From positions 1 to 64,000 of the forward strand of contig CAVIQL010000006.1 of assembly GCA_963644855.1 (NCBI GenBank): a stretch of 64,000 nt of DNA, in the 5' to 3' direction. Below, one piece after another: positions 44,728 through 53,929 of this stretch. The DNA is from UBA6398 sp963644855 (GTDB lineage: Bacteria; Bacteroidota; Bacteroidia; Bacteroidales; Bacteroidaceae). The notes beneath the pieces were generated by a model. That model did no database searches, had not been told where the DNA came from, and worked only from the letters and a program-made list of their open reading frames with translations. Made by a program: the position numbers and the translations under genes. The first letter of the stretch is position 1. The number at the start of each line of letters is the position of its first letter.

Positions 44728-47049
44728 ATGCCAAGAATTACTATTATAGGCAAATCGGCACCTGCGGCGAATGATAACCCACATGATTCCGCCGTTTTGC
44801 AACATGTGGAAACAGGTATGCACTTCAAAGCTTTTGTAGACTCGCAAAAAGTCGGACTACATGCCGACGGAACTTTTCGCGCAAAGGGCATTACCGATGC
44901 GGGAGCGGTTACGCTTCGCAACGAAACCGAGCATATACTCGCAAGGTGCAACCCACACAACGCTATTGACAATATGGAAACCACACACTTGGCTGTGGGA
45001 TATGTGCAAAGCGGAAAAACAATGTCGTTCACCGGTCTCACTGCGTTGGCACTCGACAATGGCTATCGTATGGTGGTTTATCTGGCGGGCTCAAAGAACA
45101 ATCTGCTCTGTCAAACCGCTGCGCGTTTGAAAAAAGACCTTATAAACAATAATGAAGGCAACCAGCGATATTTCAAAATTCATCAAGCGCCGACAATAGC
45201 CGATTTAGACCAAATAGTGGGCAACCTTTATTTAAAAGATACCATTCTGCTTATTCCCATACTCAAGCATCACAAACATATAAATAGCCTCACGGCAATT
45301 TTCAAGGCAAATGATTTTGTTGAGGCGATGAAAGGCGAAACCGTTATCATAATTGATGACGAAGCCGACCAAGCTTCGCTTAACAGTTTCGGACGAAAGA
45401 ACAGCAAGTTGCAAGACGAGGAAGATTGTGAGCGTTCAAGTACCTATGATGCCATATTGAAAATGCGCGCAGCCCTGCCAGGAAATAGCTATGTGCAGTA
45501 TACAGCCACTCCACAAGCCAATATATTGATAAGCATAAAGGATTTGCTTTCTCCCAAAAGCCACACGCTTTTGACACCGGGCGAAGGATATGTGGGCGGA
45601 AAGCTATATTTCGGTCGAGGCAAAGGACATGATTTGTTTCATGGGCGGTTGATTCAAGAAATACCCGAGGCCGAGGTTTTCCATAAGAAGAAAAATCCGC
45701 TCACAAAGATGCCAAAATCACTTATAAACGCTTTGGCAATGCACATTCTCGCAGTGGCAATTGTTGTAGAGCATTTCAAGAAACCAGGAATAAGTTTCCT
45801 TTCAATGATGGTCCACCCTGACAATACCATAAACTGCAACAAGCGCTTCAAGAAGTGGATTGAAAACCAAATGAAGCTATGGCGAAAAACTATCTTCAAG
45901 CCCGACGGCAACGATGACAAAGATGATATGATTAACCTCTTCAAACGATTGTTCCCAAAGGCGGTGGAGTTTTACAAAGAAGAGGAACGTCCGAAATTAG
46001 AGGATATATTGCCGTTGTTGCAACAGGTGTTGTGCAGTTGGAAAGTATATCTTGTGAACACCGATAAGGAAGCACAGACAAAAATAGACTGGGACGGTTA
46101 CGAAATGCATGTACTTGTCGGTGCCGAAATGCTTAACCGTGGTTTCACTGTGGAGAATCTTTCCACTACCTACATGCCTCGTTATTCTTGTGGGCTTACA
46201 AATGCCGACACCATACAGCAACGTTGCCGTTTCTTTGGATATAAGCGCGAATATATCGAGTCGTGCCGCGTTTTTCTACCGCAAAGTTCAATTGAAAACT
46301 ATTTGGAATACATTGATCATGAGGAAGAATTGCGCTCAATACTTTCACAATGCGACAATCTTGCCGAGGCCGAAAGAAAAGTGCTGCTCTCGCCACGATT
46401 GCGGGCTACAAGGGCAAACGTACTCCCAGTTTCGGTTGTGAGTTCGCGGTTGTCGGGCTTCAAAGAACTGCAAGCGTATGAAAGTAAAGCCAAAATAAAG
46501 GCAAACAAAGAGATGGTGGAAAAATTCCTTAGTAAATACGAAGAACAATCTTGGGAAGTGGTGGAATATAATACCTTTGACCGCACACACCGATGGCTTA
46601 AATTGCCGGTAGAAGAGGCTGTAACTTTTTTAGATGACTTTCAGTTTGGAAATTATAGGGCGGCAATCCTAAAAGCAGCCACAATAAGATACCTGCGTTT
46701 CTTGTCGGGAAAAGAAGATGCGCCTTTGACTTTCGTTTATTTCTACCAAATGGCATTTAAAAAACCTATTGATGATTTGCGTCGGCGTACTTTTGATTCT
46801 GTAAGGCACACTGTCATTCCGCTTGCCACAGGTCGTTCGATTAATGGCAAAGATATTTACCCCGGCGACCGTGAAATGGTGGGACAAGACTCCATCACGA
46901 TTCAATTATACCATATCATCTTGGATAAAGCTCCTGTGGAATTTGCTCATGATGCATATTCTATTGCAATAAACTATCCCGAAAGTTTGGCAACGAGCTA
47001 TGTGGTGAACAATCAAAACGATTATGATGATGGCTACGACGATGATTAA
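44728..47049 (+). CDS. Z1-domain helicase-like ATPase of the defence operon
   Basis: 773 residues, starting 2 bases after the ATPase stop. It has a P-loop AVGYVQSGKTMSF (near 90), Walker B VIIIDDEADQASLN (near 208), VQYTATPQANILI (near 258), and the Z1 signature VGAEMLNRGFTVENLSTTYMPR then DTIQQRCRFFGYKREY (near 465-510), which replaces the second RecA-like lobe. Z1 proteins are SF2-like and occur in MORC-methylase-nuclease operons, probably as the motor that drives DNA scanning or loading. The acidic tail NDYDDGYDDD overlaps the next gene. All motifs are intact. Confidence 0.92.
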   Translation: MPRITIIGKSAPAANDNPHDSAVLQHVETGMHFKAFVDSQKVGLHADGTFRAKGITDAGAVTLRNETEHILARCNPHNAIDNMETTHLAVGYVQSGKTMSFTGLTALALDNGYRMVVYLAGSKNNLLCQTAARLKKDLINNNEGNQRYFKIHQAPTIADLDQIVGNLYLKDTILLIPILKHHKHINSLTAIFKANDFVEAMKGETVIIIDDEADQASLNSFGRKNSKLQDEEDCERSSTYDAILKMRAALPGNSYVQYTATPQANILISIKDLLSPKSHTLLTPGEGYVGGKLYFGRGKGHDLFHGRLIQEIPEAEVFHKKKNPLTKMPKSLINALAMHILAVAIVVEHFKKPGISFLSMMVHPDNTINCNKRFKKWIENQMKLWRKTIFKPDGNDDKDDMINLFKRLFPKAVEFYKEEERPKLEDILPLLQQVLCSWKVYLVNTDKEAQTKIDWDGYEMHVLVGAEMLNRGFTVENLSTTYMPRYSCGLTNADTIQQRCRFFGYKREYIESCRVFLPQSSIENYLEYIDHEEELRSILSQCDNLAEAERKVLLSPRLRATRANVLPVSVVSSRLSGFKELQAYESKAKIKANKEMVEKFLSKYEEQSWEVVEYNTFDRTHRWLKLPVEEAVTFLDDFQFGNYRAAILKAATIRYLRFLSGKEDAPLTFVYFYQMAFKKPIDDLRRRTFDSVRHTVIPLATGRSINGKDIYPGDREMVGQDSITIQLYHIILDKAPVEFAHDAYSIAINYPESLATSYVVNNQNDYDDGYDDD

Positions 47050-48070
47050 ACAAACCAATATGCCCAACGATGATATTTACAGGCTTTTCAAGAAACTGAA
47101 ACCTTACGACGGAAAATCGTATGAAGTTGAGAATTTGCCGGGAACGGAACATAAACTGGGAATATCCGTGGAGGCTTATCCCAAATTCTTTTTGCGTACA
47201 AATGATAGCGGTATACAGTGTTCCAATACCAATCTTGAGATACTTACAGTGGAATACAATCTGCTTTGTAGCTTTGAAGATGAAAATTCTAAGGAGGCAC
47301 AATATAATTATACTGTTTTGACGCTGCGTAGTTCGGACGTTATTCTTCAAGAAAACTTTATTGCAATAATCGAATTGGTTGTTAGACGTCTGCCTTCAAT
47401 ACCTGCGCGCCACGAGATTGCAATTGAGGTGGAGAATCTCAAATCTATTTTTTCTGCTGCCAAACGTGCGCCAAGAAAAATAACGCAAGGATTGTGGGCA
47501 GAACTGCTTGTGATTTCCCGTAGTAGCGACCCGGAAAAATTGGTTGAGGCATGGCATAGTCAACCTGCAGCTAAATTTGATTTTGCTTTGGGGTGTTCGA
47601 AATTGGAAGTTAAAAGTACGAGCGGAGATACGAGAATACATCATTTTTCTCTCGATCAATTGTGCCCGTCTGCCAATTCCACGATTTTGATAGCCTCAAC
47701 GGTTGTGCGTGAGTGCGCACGGGGTAACGGAGGACTGTCGGTAGAGGATTTGCGTGATGAAATATTCAAACGCTTGCCGTCAATTGATGCACGCCTTAGG
47801 TTGGTGGAAATAATTGCCGATACATTGGGCGAAAAATATGGGCAGGCGCGTAAATTGACATTTGATTACGTTGGAGCTTGCGATGCTTTGCGTTTCTACA
47901 ATGCGGTTGATATTCCGAGCATAAACAAAGAAGATATTCATGCCGGCGTAACTAATGTGGGTTTTGATAGTAATTTGACTGACGTAAAGGATATTGCTTC
48001 TTCGGGTGATGCTTCGGCTTACGCTGACAATCCTTTATATAATATGTTTTTCAGTAAAAGTTCAAAATAA
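47042..48070 (+). CDS. PD-(D/E)XK nuclease of the DUF4420 type
   Basis: The start at 47042 overlaps the Z1 stop in ATGATTAA (8 bases), mirroring the methyltransferase/ATPase junction; ATGs at 47024 and 47060 are alternatives. About 342 residues. Residues about 10-140 contain DDIYRLFKKLKPYDGKSYEV, the recurrent DUF4420 start. The catalytic core reads GLWAELLVISR, KFDFALGCSKLEVKSTSGDTR, supplying Glu, Asp and the ExK (LEVK) of a PD-(D/E)XK site near residues 150-200. It is the likely DNA-cleaving effector of the system. The stop TAA overlaps the next ATG by one base (TAATG). Confidence 0.85.
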   Translation: MIKQTNMPNDDIYRLFKKLKPYDGKSYEVENLPGTEHKLGISVEAYPKFFLRTNDSGIQCSNTNLEILTVEYNLLCSFEDENSKEAQYNYTVLTLRSSDVILQENFIAIIELVVRRLPSIPARHEIAIEVENLKSIFSAAKRAPRKITQGLWAELLVISRSSDPEKLVEAWHSQPAAKFDFALGCSKLEVKSTSGDTRIHHFSLDQLCPSANSTILIASTVVRECARGNGGLSVEDLRDEIFKRLPSIDARLRLVEIIADTLGEKYGQARKLTFDYVGACDALRFYNAVDIPSINKEDIHAGVTNVGFDSNLTDVKDIASSGDASAYADNPLYNMFFSKSSK

Positions 48071-49239
48071 TGGCGTATTTGAGTAGTAACGAATTGGTAA
48101 AAATTTTTGACGAACAGATGTCGAATTGCGCAAGCTACCAGTGTGTGTCGGGCATGTCAAACCCTATGCACATTGTGTTTGACGAAACGGAAATGTTTGT
48201 GTATATAAAAAATCTTTCTCCAGCTTATTTTTCAAATGTGGACGTTTGGCGCGCGCAAATGACGGGTGTGGAGGCGTTGAAGGATATAAAGGCGTCAGAC
48301 AAGATGTTTGTACTTTTGGGCTATGACGCAGAGCATGATGTATATGCCGCTTGGAATCCGCATCATGCCAAACAACGTATAGACACTGCCGCAAGTCCTT
48401 CGTTTTATTCGCGTTTTTCGTGGCAAAAACAAGCGGCGGAAACAGATACTTTTATGGTTAAGGATTTGAAGAACGACGGTGTGGTGTTGCTATTTCCTTG
48501 CAAATTGTTGGATATCTTCTTTAAAGATATAAACATCTTCTTTCCCGAAGCTACAGTATATGTTGCCAAAGGTTCGAAACGCCTTTCCAGAATGAATAAA
48601 GCCGATGCTGTGAAAACTGATGGTGATGAAAAAGTTGTTTGTGATGTGCAAGACGAAGAAAAGGTGGATTATGAAACTCCATGGATTGACAAAAACGGAA
48701 TTCTTACGCGCATCGAAAACCCAGAATTGCTGAAATTGTTGAAACCAGACTTGGATACCGAATACCCAAGCCGCACGTCGGCTTATGCCACAGTTGAGGA
48801 TTTTTACGGCGAAAGGTTTCCAAATATGCAGTTGTGGCATTGGCTTCGTTTGTTCAATGACATTGATTGGGGAAAACCTGTTGACTACACGGCAAGAACC
48901 CGGAAGTTTGCCCCCAAGGAGCGACATAAGGAACGCAAGAAGATTTTGATAACATATCCCGACGGACATCAGACACGCCATGACAAGGTGCTCAATACTT
49001 TGCTCGAAGTAATAGAATACGCAGGTGTGGAGGAGGTGAGAAAACTCGGGATCAGAATGGGACAGACGGGCGGAGCGTTGCTTTTTCATACCACAATAGA
49101 CCCCAAATATGACAAAGCGTTCAAAAAGGTTGGCGAAGATTGCTACATAAATACGTGTTCCAGCACCAAGGTAAAGTTTTTCCAAATAAATAGGATAAAC
49201 GAAATGATGAATTTGGGGCTAAAAGTAGAACTTGTATGA
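48070..49239 (+). CDS. Last gene of the defence operon; unrecognised partner protein
   Basis: 389 residues, coupled to the nuclease gene by TAATG. The N-terminal domain (about 1-185: MSNPMHIVFDETEMFVYIKN, FVLLGYDAEHDVYAAWNPHHAK, ASPSFYSRFSW) looks like a compact globular domain that I have seen associated with methylase-type systems but cannot name with certainty. The C-terminal domain (about 290-389: ILITYPDGHQTRHDKVLNTLLEVIEYAG, GIRMGQTGGALLFHT, CSSTKVKFFQINRINEMMNLGL) is a pattern common at the end of Bacteroidetes restriction and defence proteins. No catalytic motif is evident. A DNA-recognition or base-reading role is only a guess. Confidence 0.7.
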   Translation: MAYLSSNELVKIFDEQMSNCASYQCVSGMSNPMHIVFDETEMFVYIKNLSPAYFSNVDVWRAQMTGVEALKDIKASDKMFVLLGYDAEHDVYAAWNPHHAKQRIDTAASPSFYSRFSWQKQAAETDTFMVKDLKNDGVVLLFPCKLLDIFFKDINIFFPEATVYVAKGSKRLSRMNKADAVKTDGDEKVVCDVQDEEKVDYETPWIDKNGILTRIENPELLKLLKPDLDTEYPSRTSAYATVEDFYGERFPNMQLWHWLRLFNDIDWGKPVDYTARTRKFAPKERHKERKKILITYPDGHQTRHDKVLNTLLEVIEYAGVEEVRKLGIRMGQTGGALLFHTTIDPKYDKAFKKVGEDCYINTCSSTKVKFFQINRINEMMNLGLKVELV

Positions 49240-49280
49240 GTTTAGGACAAGAAGAAAAATGAAGCCCGAAACCTTTTGTT

Positions 49281-49402
49281 GCATCTCGTAAAAACGATAT
49301 GGGATATGGTTTTTCTAATGTCTGACCTTTTTTAAATAATGTCCGACCTTTTTTAAAAAATATCGGATATTATTTTTGCGATAAGCCTTATGATTTTTTC
49401 GA
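49281..49402. repeat. R1 palindromic repeat, copy 10
   Basis: Full-length copy with left boundary ACGATATGGGATATGG, two GACCTTTTTTAAA units and right boundary GCGATAAGCCTTATG. It forms the right border of the defence island, in the 340-base gap 49240-49579, which otherwise holds only the next promoter. Confidence 0.87.
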
Positions 49403-49518
49403 TATAGCATATCCCGCAAACAACGGGCTTTGTGCGCCCCAAAACAAGGCGAATCGCTATGCCGAAAAGCATAGTAAAGTTAATGCCGTGGGGAGCAATA
49501 TAAAATTGCTTGGTTTTG

Positions 49519-49549
49519 TTTGGCATAAAAGAATAAAAGGTTACTTTTG
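49519..49549 (+). promoter_or_regulatory. Promoter of ompH(3)-murI
   Basis: TTTG at 49519-49522, exactly 19 bases, then TACTTTTG at 49542-49549: a consensus Bacteroidetes promoter. The start codon is 31 bases downstream. It allows expression of these genes independently of the bamA operon. Confidence 0.7.
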
Positions 49550-49579
49550 CACTTGGTGAACTATATAAAATCCATTGAG

Positions 49580-50188
49580 ATGAAAAAAGCACTCCTTACC
49601 ATAATTGCATTGATTATAACATCGGCAAGTTTTGCGCAGATAGTCGAAGAACCGCAGCCCGAAACTCCGCAGCAACAACCAGCCACCCCGATACAGCAAC
49701 CCACCAATCCGCAGCAACAGCCCGTAGCGGTGCAGCCACGTTTCGGATACCTCAACTACCGTGCCGTGTTTGAGCAAATGCCGGGCTATGCCGAAGCACA
49801 AAAAAGCCTTGAACAGATAAAAACCAAGTATGACGCCGAAACTGCTCACAACGAGGAGAATTTCAAACGCATGTATTTGGAATTTCTGCAAGGACAGAAA
49901 GATTTTCCGCAGACAATCATGCTGAAAAGACAGAAAGAACTGCAAGAAGCAATGGAAAACGGAGTAAAGTTTCGCAACCAGGTGAAAGGACTTTTAGACC
50001 AGGCGCAGCAGGATCTTGAAAAACCGCTACTCGCAAAGCTCGACAGCGCAATAGGACTCGTGGGCAAAGAGCGCGGATACGATGTGATTATAAACACAAG
50101 CGACAGAACTTTTCCGTTTATCAACACCATTACGGGCGAAGACGTTACCGAACTCGTGAAGCAAAAAGTAGCTGCCATCAAGCCATGA
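49580..50188 (+). CDS. OmpH/Skp-family periplasmic chaperone, third copy, with Pro/Gln-rich linker
   Basis: The ATG at 49580 gives 202 residues (an in-frame start at 49547 lies inside the promoter's transcript start region and is unlikely). Signal peptide MKKALLTIIALIITSASFAQ, then a Pro/Gln-rich linker (about 22-50, PQPETPQQQPATPIQQP) absent from the other two copies, then the OmpH core PRFGYLNYRAVFEQMPGYAEAQ with coiled coil and GYDVIINTSDRTFPFINTITG. Its stop overlaps the murI start (ATGA). Confidence 0.9.
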   Translation: MKKALLTIIALIITSASFAQIVEEPQPETPQQQPATPIQQPTNPQQQPVAVQPRFGYLNYRAVFEQMPGYAEAQKSLEQIKTKYDAETAHNEENFKRMYLEFLQGQKDFPQTIMLKRQKELQEAMENGVKFRNQVKGLLDQAQQDLEKPLLAKLDSAIGLVGKERGYDVIINTSDRTFPFINTITGEDVTELVKQKVAAIKP

Positions 50189-51018
50189 CCGCAGAAAATT
50201 GCGGGGCAATAGGACTGTTTGACAGCGGATATGGCGGACTTTCAATACTGAAACAAATACGCCAACGACTGCCCCAATACAATTATATGTTTGTGGGCGA
50301 CAACGCACGCGCCCCCTACGGCACACGCTCGTTCGACATTGTTTATCAGTTCACGCTCGAAGCGGTGAAAACATTGTTTGCCCGAGGTTGCCAACTCGTT
50401 ATCCTTGCCTGCAACACGGCTTCTGCCAAAGCCTTGCGTACAATACAGCAAAACGATTTGCCACATATCGACCCAACAAAAAGGGTGTTGGGCGTAATTC
50501 GCCCCACGGTAGAGGCAATAGGCGGCATCACACGCAAACGACATGTGGGAGTGCTCGCTACGGCAGGCACTATAAACTCGCAATCCTACAACATGGAAAT
50601 CCACAAACTATATCCCGATATCAAAGTGTCGGGACTCGCCTGCCCAATGTGGGTTCCCATTATCGAAAACCGCGAATACGCATCGCCGGGAGCAGACTAT
50701 TTTGTGGAAAAATACATCAACCAACTTTTGGAAAAAGACCCCGAAATAGATACAATCATACTTGGTTGCACTCATTACCCGTTGATGATTGATAAAATCA
50801 GAAAGTATACTCCCGAGGGTATACAACTGGTGCCGCAAGGTGAGTATGTGGCAGAAAGTTTGGCGCAATATCTCGAACGACACGCCGACATGGCGGCACG
50901 ATGTAGCAAAGGCGGACAATGCGAATACTTTACCACCGAAGATCCAAGGCAATTCAGCCCGTCGGCTTCGTTGTTTATGAGCGATAAAGTGGAAGCCAAG
51001 CAAATTTCATTGCAATAA
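50185..51018 (+). CDS. murI: Glutamate racemase
   Basis: 277 residues: IGLFDSGYGGLSILKQI, FVGDNARAPYGTRS, the first catalytic Cys in LACNTASAKAL (near 75) and the second in LGCTHYPLM (near 192). It interconverts L- and D-glutamate for peptidoglycan. Overlap with the third ompH indicates coupling. In related genomes murI directly follows the bamA-ompH-ompH genes; here the defence island lies between. Confidence 0.96.
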   Translation: MTAENCGAIGLFDSGYGGLSILKQIRQRLPQYNYMFVGDNARAPYGTRSFDIVYQFTLEAVKTLFARGCQLVILACNTASAKALRTIQQNDLPHIDPTKRVLGVIRPTVEAIGGITRKRHVGVLATAGTINSQSYNMEIHKLYPDIKVSGLACPMWVPIIENREYASPGADYFVEKYINQLLEKDPEIDTIILGCTHYPLMIDKIRKYTPEGIQLVPQGEYVAESLAQYLERHADMAARCSKGGQCEYFTTEDPRQFSPSASLFMSDKVEAKQISLQ

Positions 51019-51068
51019 TTCTGCCGAGAGCCTCTGTGCACTCTGTTTGAAGCCTTGAAACAACAATA

Positions 51069-51107
51069 AAAGAGCGCCCCATAATTGCGGGACGCTCTTC
51101 TTTTTTA
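51069..51107. terminator. Bidirectional terminator between murI and the DUF3108 gene
   Basis: AAAAGAGCGCCCC pairs with GGGACGCTCTT around ATAATTGC, with TTTTTT on the right and A-rich sequence on the left, serving converging genes. Confidence 0.85.
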
Positions 51108-51135
51108 GCATGCAGCGTTTCGTTTCGGCGTAAAC

Positions 51136-51957
51136 CTATTTGCCCGAAATCTTTGCCGTTTGTGGATTGAGAATATTGTGTGCGCCAATGAGAAAAGCCT
51201 TTGCCGTGCCAAATTTTAGATTCATGTCGAGGCGCACAGGCAGATGATTTTTGTCGTCGGTGATATAAAATCTCACGAGTTCCACATCTTTTCCGGTATC
51301 TTCGTCTTTTTCGATGTACGAAAACACCAGAGTGCGATATTTTGTCGAAGTATGTTCCACTTGAAACGTGTCGCGTCCGCGAAAAACAAGCTTCTCGTCG
51401 TGCAAATCTCCCGCATCGGTCATTATAAAATTGTAGGTGTATCCCTTCTTTACGTTGTCGAGATCCATGCAACGCGCCCGGAGCATAATGCTGAGCATAT
51501 CGTAGATGCAATTAGCCCTCCCCACATTTTTCTCTCTGATTTCGCCCTTACGGTTGCGGTGGCGCATTTTTGCATAATTGCGCCCTCCCGAATAACTGTA
51601 CCACACTTCGTCTGTACGATAGCGATCGCCTTCTTTTGCACGCTTTGTATAATAGAGCGGAACGAGTTCGGGAGTTACGTAACTCTTCAATGTGTCGCGC
51701 ATAGTGAAGTATTTGTCCGCCTTAGACGATGTGCGCGTTATGAGACTTGTGCGAAACGCATCTTTTCCTTGATAGCTTGTGGCAGTAGTTGACAATGTGG
51801 CGTTGCCAACCTTAAACCAAACGAATTTCCAGTTGAAATACATGTCGTACATCAAAGTTTCGCCGCTTTTGAAAGCAGTGTTTTTGATTGGACACTGCGC
51901 CGGCGTAGACATTCCCGCAAAGCATATCGTGAGAATAAGCAACAATCTCTTTTTCAT
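51136..51957 (-). CDS. DUF3108-type periplasmic protein
   Basis: 273 residues with signal peptide (LLLILTICFAGMSTPAQ). The body, starting FKSGETLMYDMYFNWKFVWFKVGNATL and containing KADKYFTMRDTLKSYVTPELVPLYY and LVRFYITDDKNHLPVRLDM, matches the DUF3108 pattern, a beta-rich fold found in envelope proteins of unknown function. Its start overlaps the stop of the upstream Ig-like lipoprotein gene (ATGA), so the two are coupled. Confidence 0.85.
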   Translation of the reverse strand: MKKRLLLILTICFAGMSTPAQCPIKNTAFKSGETLMYDMYFNWKFVWFKVGNATLSTTATSYQGKDAFRTSLITRTSSKADKYFTMRDTLKSYVTPELVPLYYTKRAKEGDRYRTDEVWYSYSGGRNYAKMRHRNRKGEIREKNVGRANCIYDMLSIMLRARCMDLDNVKKGYTYNFIMTDAGDLHDEKLVFRGRDTFQVEHTSTKYRTLVFSYIEKDEDTGKDVELVRFYITDDKNHLPVRLDMNLKFGTAKAFLIGAHNILNPQTAKISGK

Positions 51958-53909
51958 CTCTTGTTCCTTTTACGTTTCTGTTCTTCTTTCTGTTTTTTAA
52001 TCGCCCTTTCTGCGTTGCGATGCAATATTTCGCGTTTTTTCTCGGCTTTCTGTTTGGTGATTTCTTTTGGTTTCTGTTCTGTGAGCGGTGTAGAACGCAC
52101 GTTCCACTCAAATTCGTTGTCCCAATTGGCTTTCAATTCTATATCAGTGGGACAATAATATACCGGCTCGGGTTGTCGTCCTTCTGCAAACAGACCTGTG
52201 TCCCAAATTTCGTTGTTGTTTTGGTCCACAAACATACGCAGATAATATTTACCGGGAGTTATATAGTAGAAATCGGCATGGTCGCCGTCGGCTTTCACGG
52301 TGCGGAATGGTTTGTCCCCTTTAAGAAGTTGCACATAAGCCTGTCCGTTGTCATAGTTCTTGAGAGTAACGAAAAGCGAAGCGTATGTTTCGGCAGCAGG
52401 TACGTCAAAACTCATTTCCATCTTGATGTTGTTGTTGCCATAAATGCTTGTAAACGCCGCGGAGTCTATTTGCAGTTTATATTTTTGCCCGTTTCTCCAT
52501 TCTCCATACACTGTGTAAGCAAGAAGATTTGATGTGTCGCGCGAGATAATGAATGGTCGCGCTTCCCAAAGCGTATCTACTGCGAGCATGAGCCTTATGT
52601 GCGACGTGTCAACCTTTATAAGCGGTTCGTTCATGGATATTGTGATGTTTTCGTTGGGCGCAAGCGAATTTCTTGCGTTGTATCTCATACGTATCCACTG
52701 TCTTGGTTGTCGTTCTGTGAATTTCTTTCCGCGTTTTTCCGTACGTTCTTTTCGTTTGGTCCATTGTTCCATTTTTTCGTTGAACTCTTTTGCGATTTTT
52801 GCATACGAAGTGCGTGAAATAAGTTCGATAGTGTCAGTACGTTCTGCGTCTATTTCCGTGGAATCATTGGTATCAAGATACGTTAGTTCCATTTCCAGTG
52901 TATCTTTTGCCACGAGCGCGGTATCTTTCAACCAATATGTTATTGTATCGTTGCCCGCGCTGTTTTGAATCAAAAAGGCGTTGTCGCTATTAAAGTTCAA
53001 ACCGTGGATTTTAGGCAGTTCCTTGGTTGGAGCAGTAAAGTAAAGGCAAAAAGAATAAGGCGATTTGCGTTCGGTTTTAAGCAGATGGTGCACCGTTTGT
53101 GTCTCTTTGAACGAACGTAATACGATATCGTCGGGCATGAAACGCGTATAGTTCACCGTCTTTATGGAATCAATTCTCACAGAGTCTATCCACGTGGTGT
53201 CTTGTCGCGTTGCCGGCTCGAACGATGGCACTATTATGTCTTTCAGAAAGGCAATGTCTTCGCTTTTCTGGTGAAACTCAAAATCACTCTCGGCATCATT
53301 CAGAGCATAAATGCGATATTTTCCCGGGGCAACGCCTTTTATCACGAAATGTCCCGATGCATCGGTGCGGCCAATCTTTTCGAGCGGAGTTTTAACGAAT
53401 GCCGTGTCGTTGAGATTGGAGTGTAGTCCCACGAGAATGCCTTTTACCGGTTCGAGATCCTGTGCATTCAAAACTTTGCCCGACACTTCGAGTGTGTCTA
53501 TGGCTTCTCCGGTCGAAAATACAAAGGCATAGCTCCCCATAGGGTTCCCTTCGTTGTTGTCTTTTATGGCATCGGAAAAATCTATGGTGTATGTAGTGTT
53601 GGGAATTAGGGTATCTTTTAGCTCAACATAGATGTTTTTTCCCGAGGCGCGTATTTCGGGTTGCTCAAGTTGCGGGGGAGAAATCACAACCTTCTCGGCG
53701 GCGTTGTCAAGCTTGATATATTCGCTGAAATACACGGCTATTTTGTTTTGCTTGTTGTTGAGCGTGTATTCCTTAGGCGAAGAGCCCACCACTCTCGGCG
53801 GAGTTTCGTCGTAAGGTCCGCCATCGGGTTTCCCGGGGTTTGCACACGAGAATGCGAAAACCATCGTGATAAATATGGCGGTGTATGTCAGCAGTCTGCG
53901 GAGTGTCAT
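51954..53909 (-). CDS. Ig-like (SbsA/Big_5) domain lipoprotein
   Basis: The ATG at 53909 gives 651 residues with a lipoprotein signal (MTLRRLLTYTAIFITMVFAF, lipobox FSC, then NPGKPDGGPYDETPP). The frame extends 40 codons upstream into the neighbouring gene, an unlikely start. An SbsA-type Ig-like domain (about 30-130: PPRVVGSSPKEYTLNNKQNKIAVYF, TYTIDFSDAIKDNNEGN) is followed by a carboxypeptidase-like repeat (TDASGHFVIKGVAPGKYRIYAL) and several beta domains. It ends in a strongly basic Lys/Arg/Glu-rich tail (about 615-651). Conserved in Bacteroidales; function unknown. Confidence 0.85.
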   Translation of the reverse strand: MTLRRLLTYTAIFITMVFAFSCANPGKPDGGPYDETPPRVVGSSPKEYTLNNKQNKIAVYFSEYIKLDNAAEKVVISPPQLEQPEIRASGKNIYVELKDTLIPNTTYTIDFSDAIKDNNEGNPMGSYAFVFSTGEAIDTLEVSGKVLNAQDLEPVKGILVGLHSNLNDTAFVKTPLEKIGRTDASGHFVIKGVAPGKYRIYALNDAESDFEFHQKSEDIAFLKDIIVPSFEPATRQDTTWIDSVRIDSIKTVNYTRFMPDDIVLRSFKETQTVHHLLKTERKSPYSFCLYFTAPTKELPKIHGLNFNSDNAFLIQNSAGNDTITYWLKDTALVAKDTLEMELTYLDTNDSTEIDAERTDTIELISRTSYAKIAKEFNEKMEQWTKRKERTEKRGKKFTERQPRQWIRMRYNARNSLAPNENITISMNEPLIKVDTSHIRLMLAVDTLWEARPFIISRDTSNLLAYTVYGEWRNGQKYKLQIDSAAFTSIYGNNNIKMEMSFDVPAAETYASLFVTLKNYDNGQAYVQLLKGDKPFRTVKADGDHADFYYITPGKYYLRMFVDQNNNEIWDTGLFAEGRQPEPVYYCPTDIELKANWDNEFEWNVRSTPLTEQKPKEITKQKAEKKREILHRNAERAIKKQKEEQKRKRNKR

Positions 53910-53929
53910 TGTGATTTTTGTTTCCGTTT

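Noticed and set aside
41410..49579. tRNA or integrase as anchor of the defence island
   Set aside because: No tRNA-like cloverleaf, integrase or transposase frame was found at either border; only R1/R2 repeats are present.
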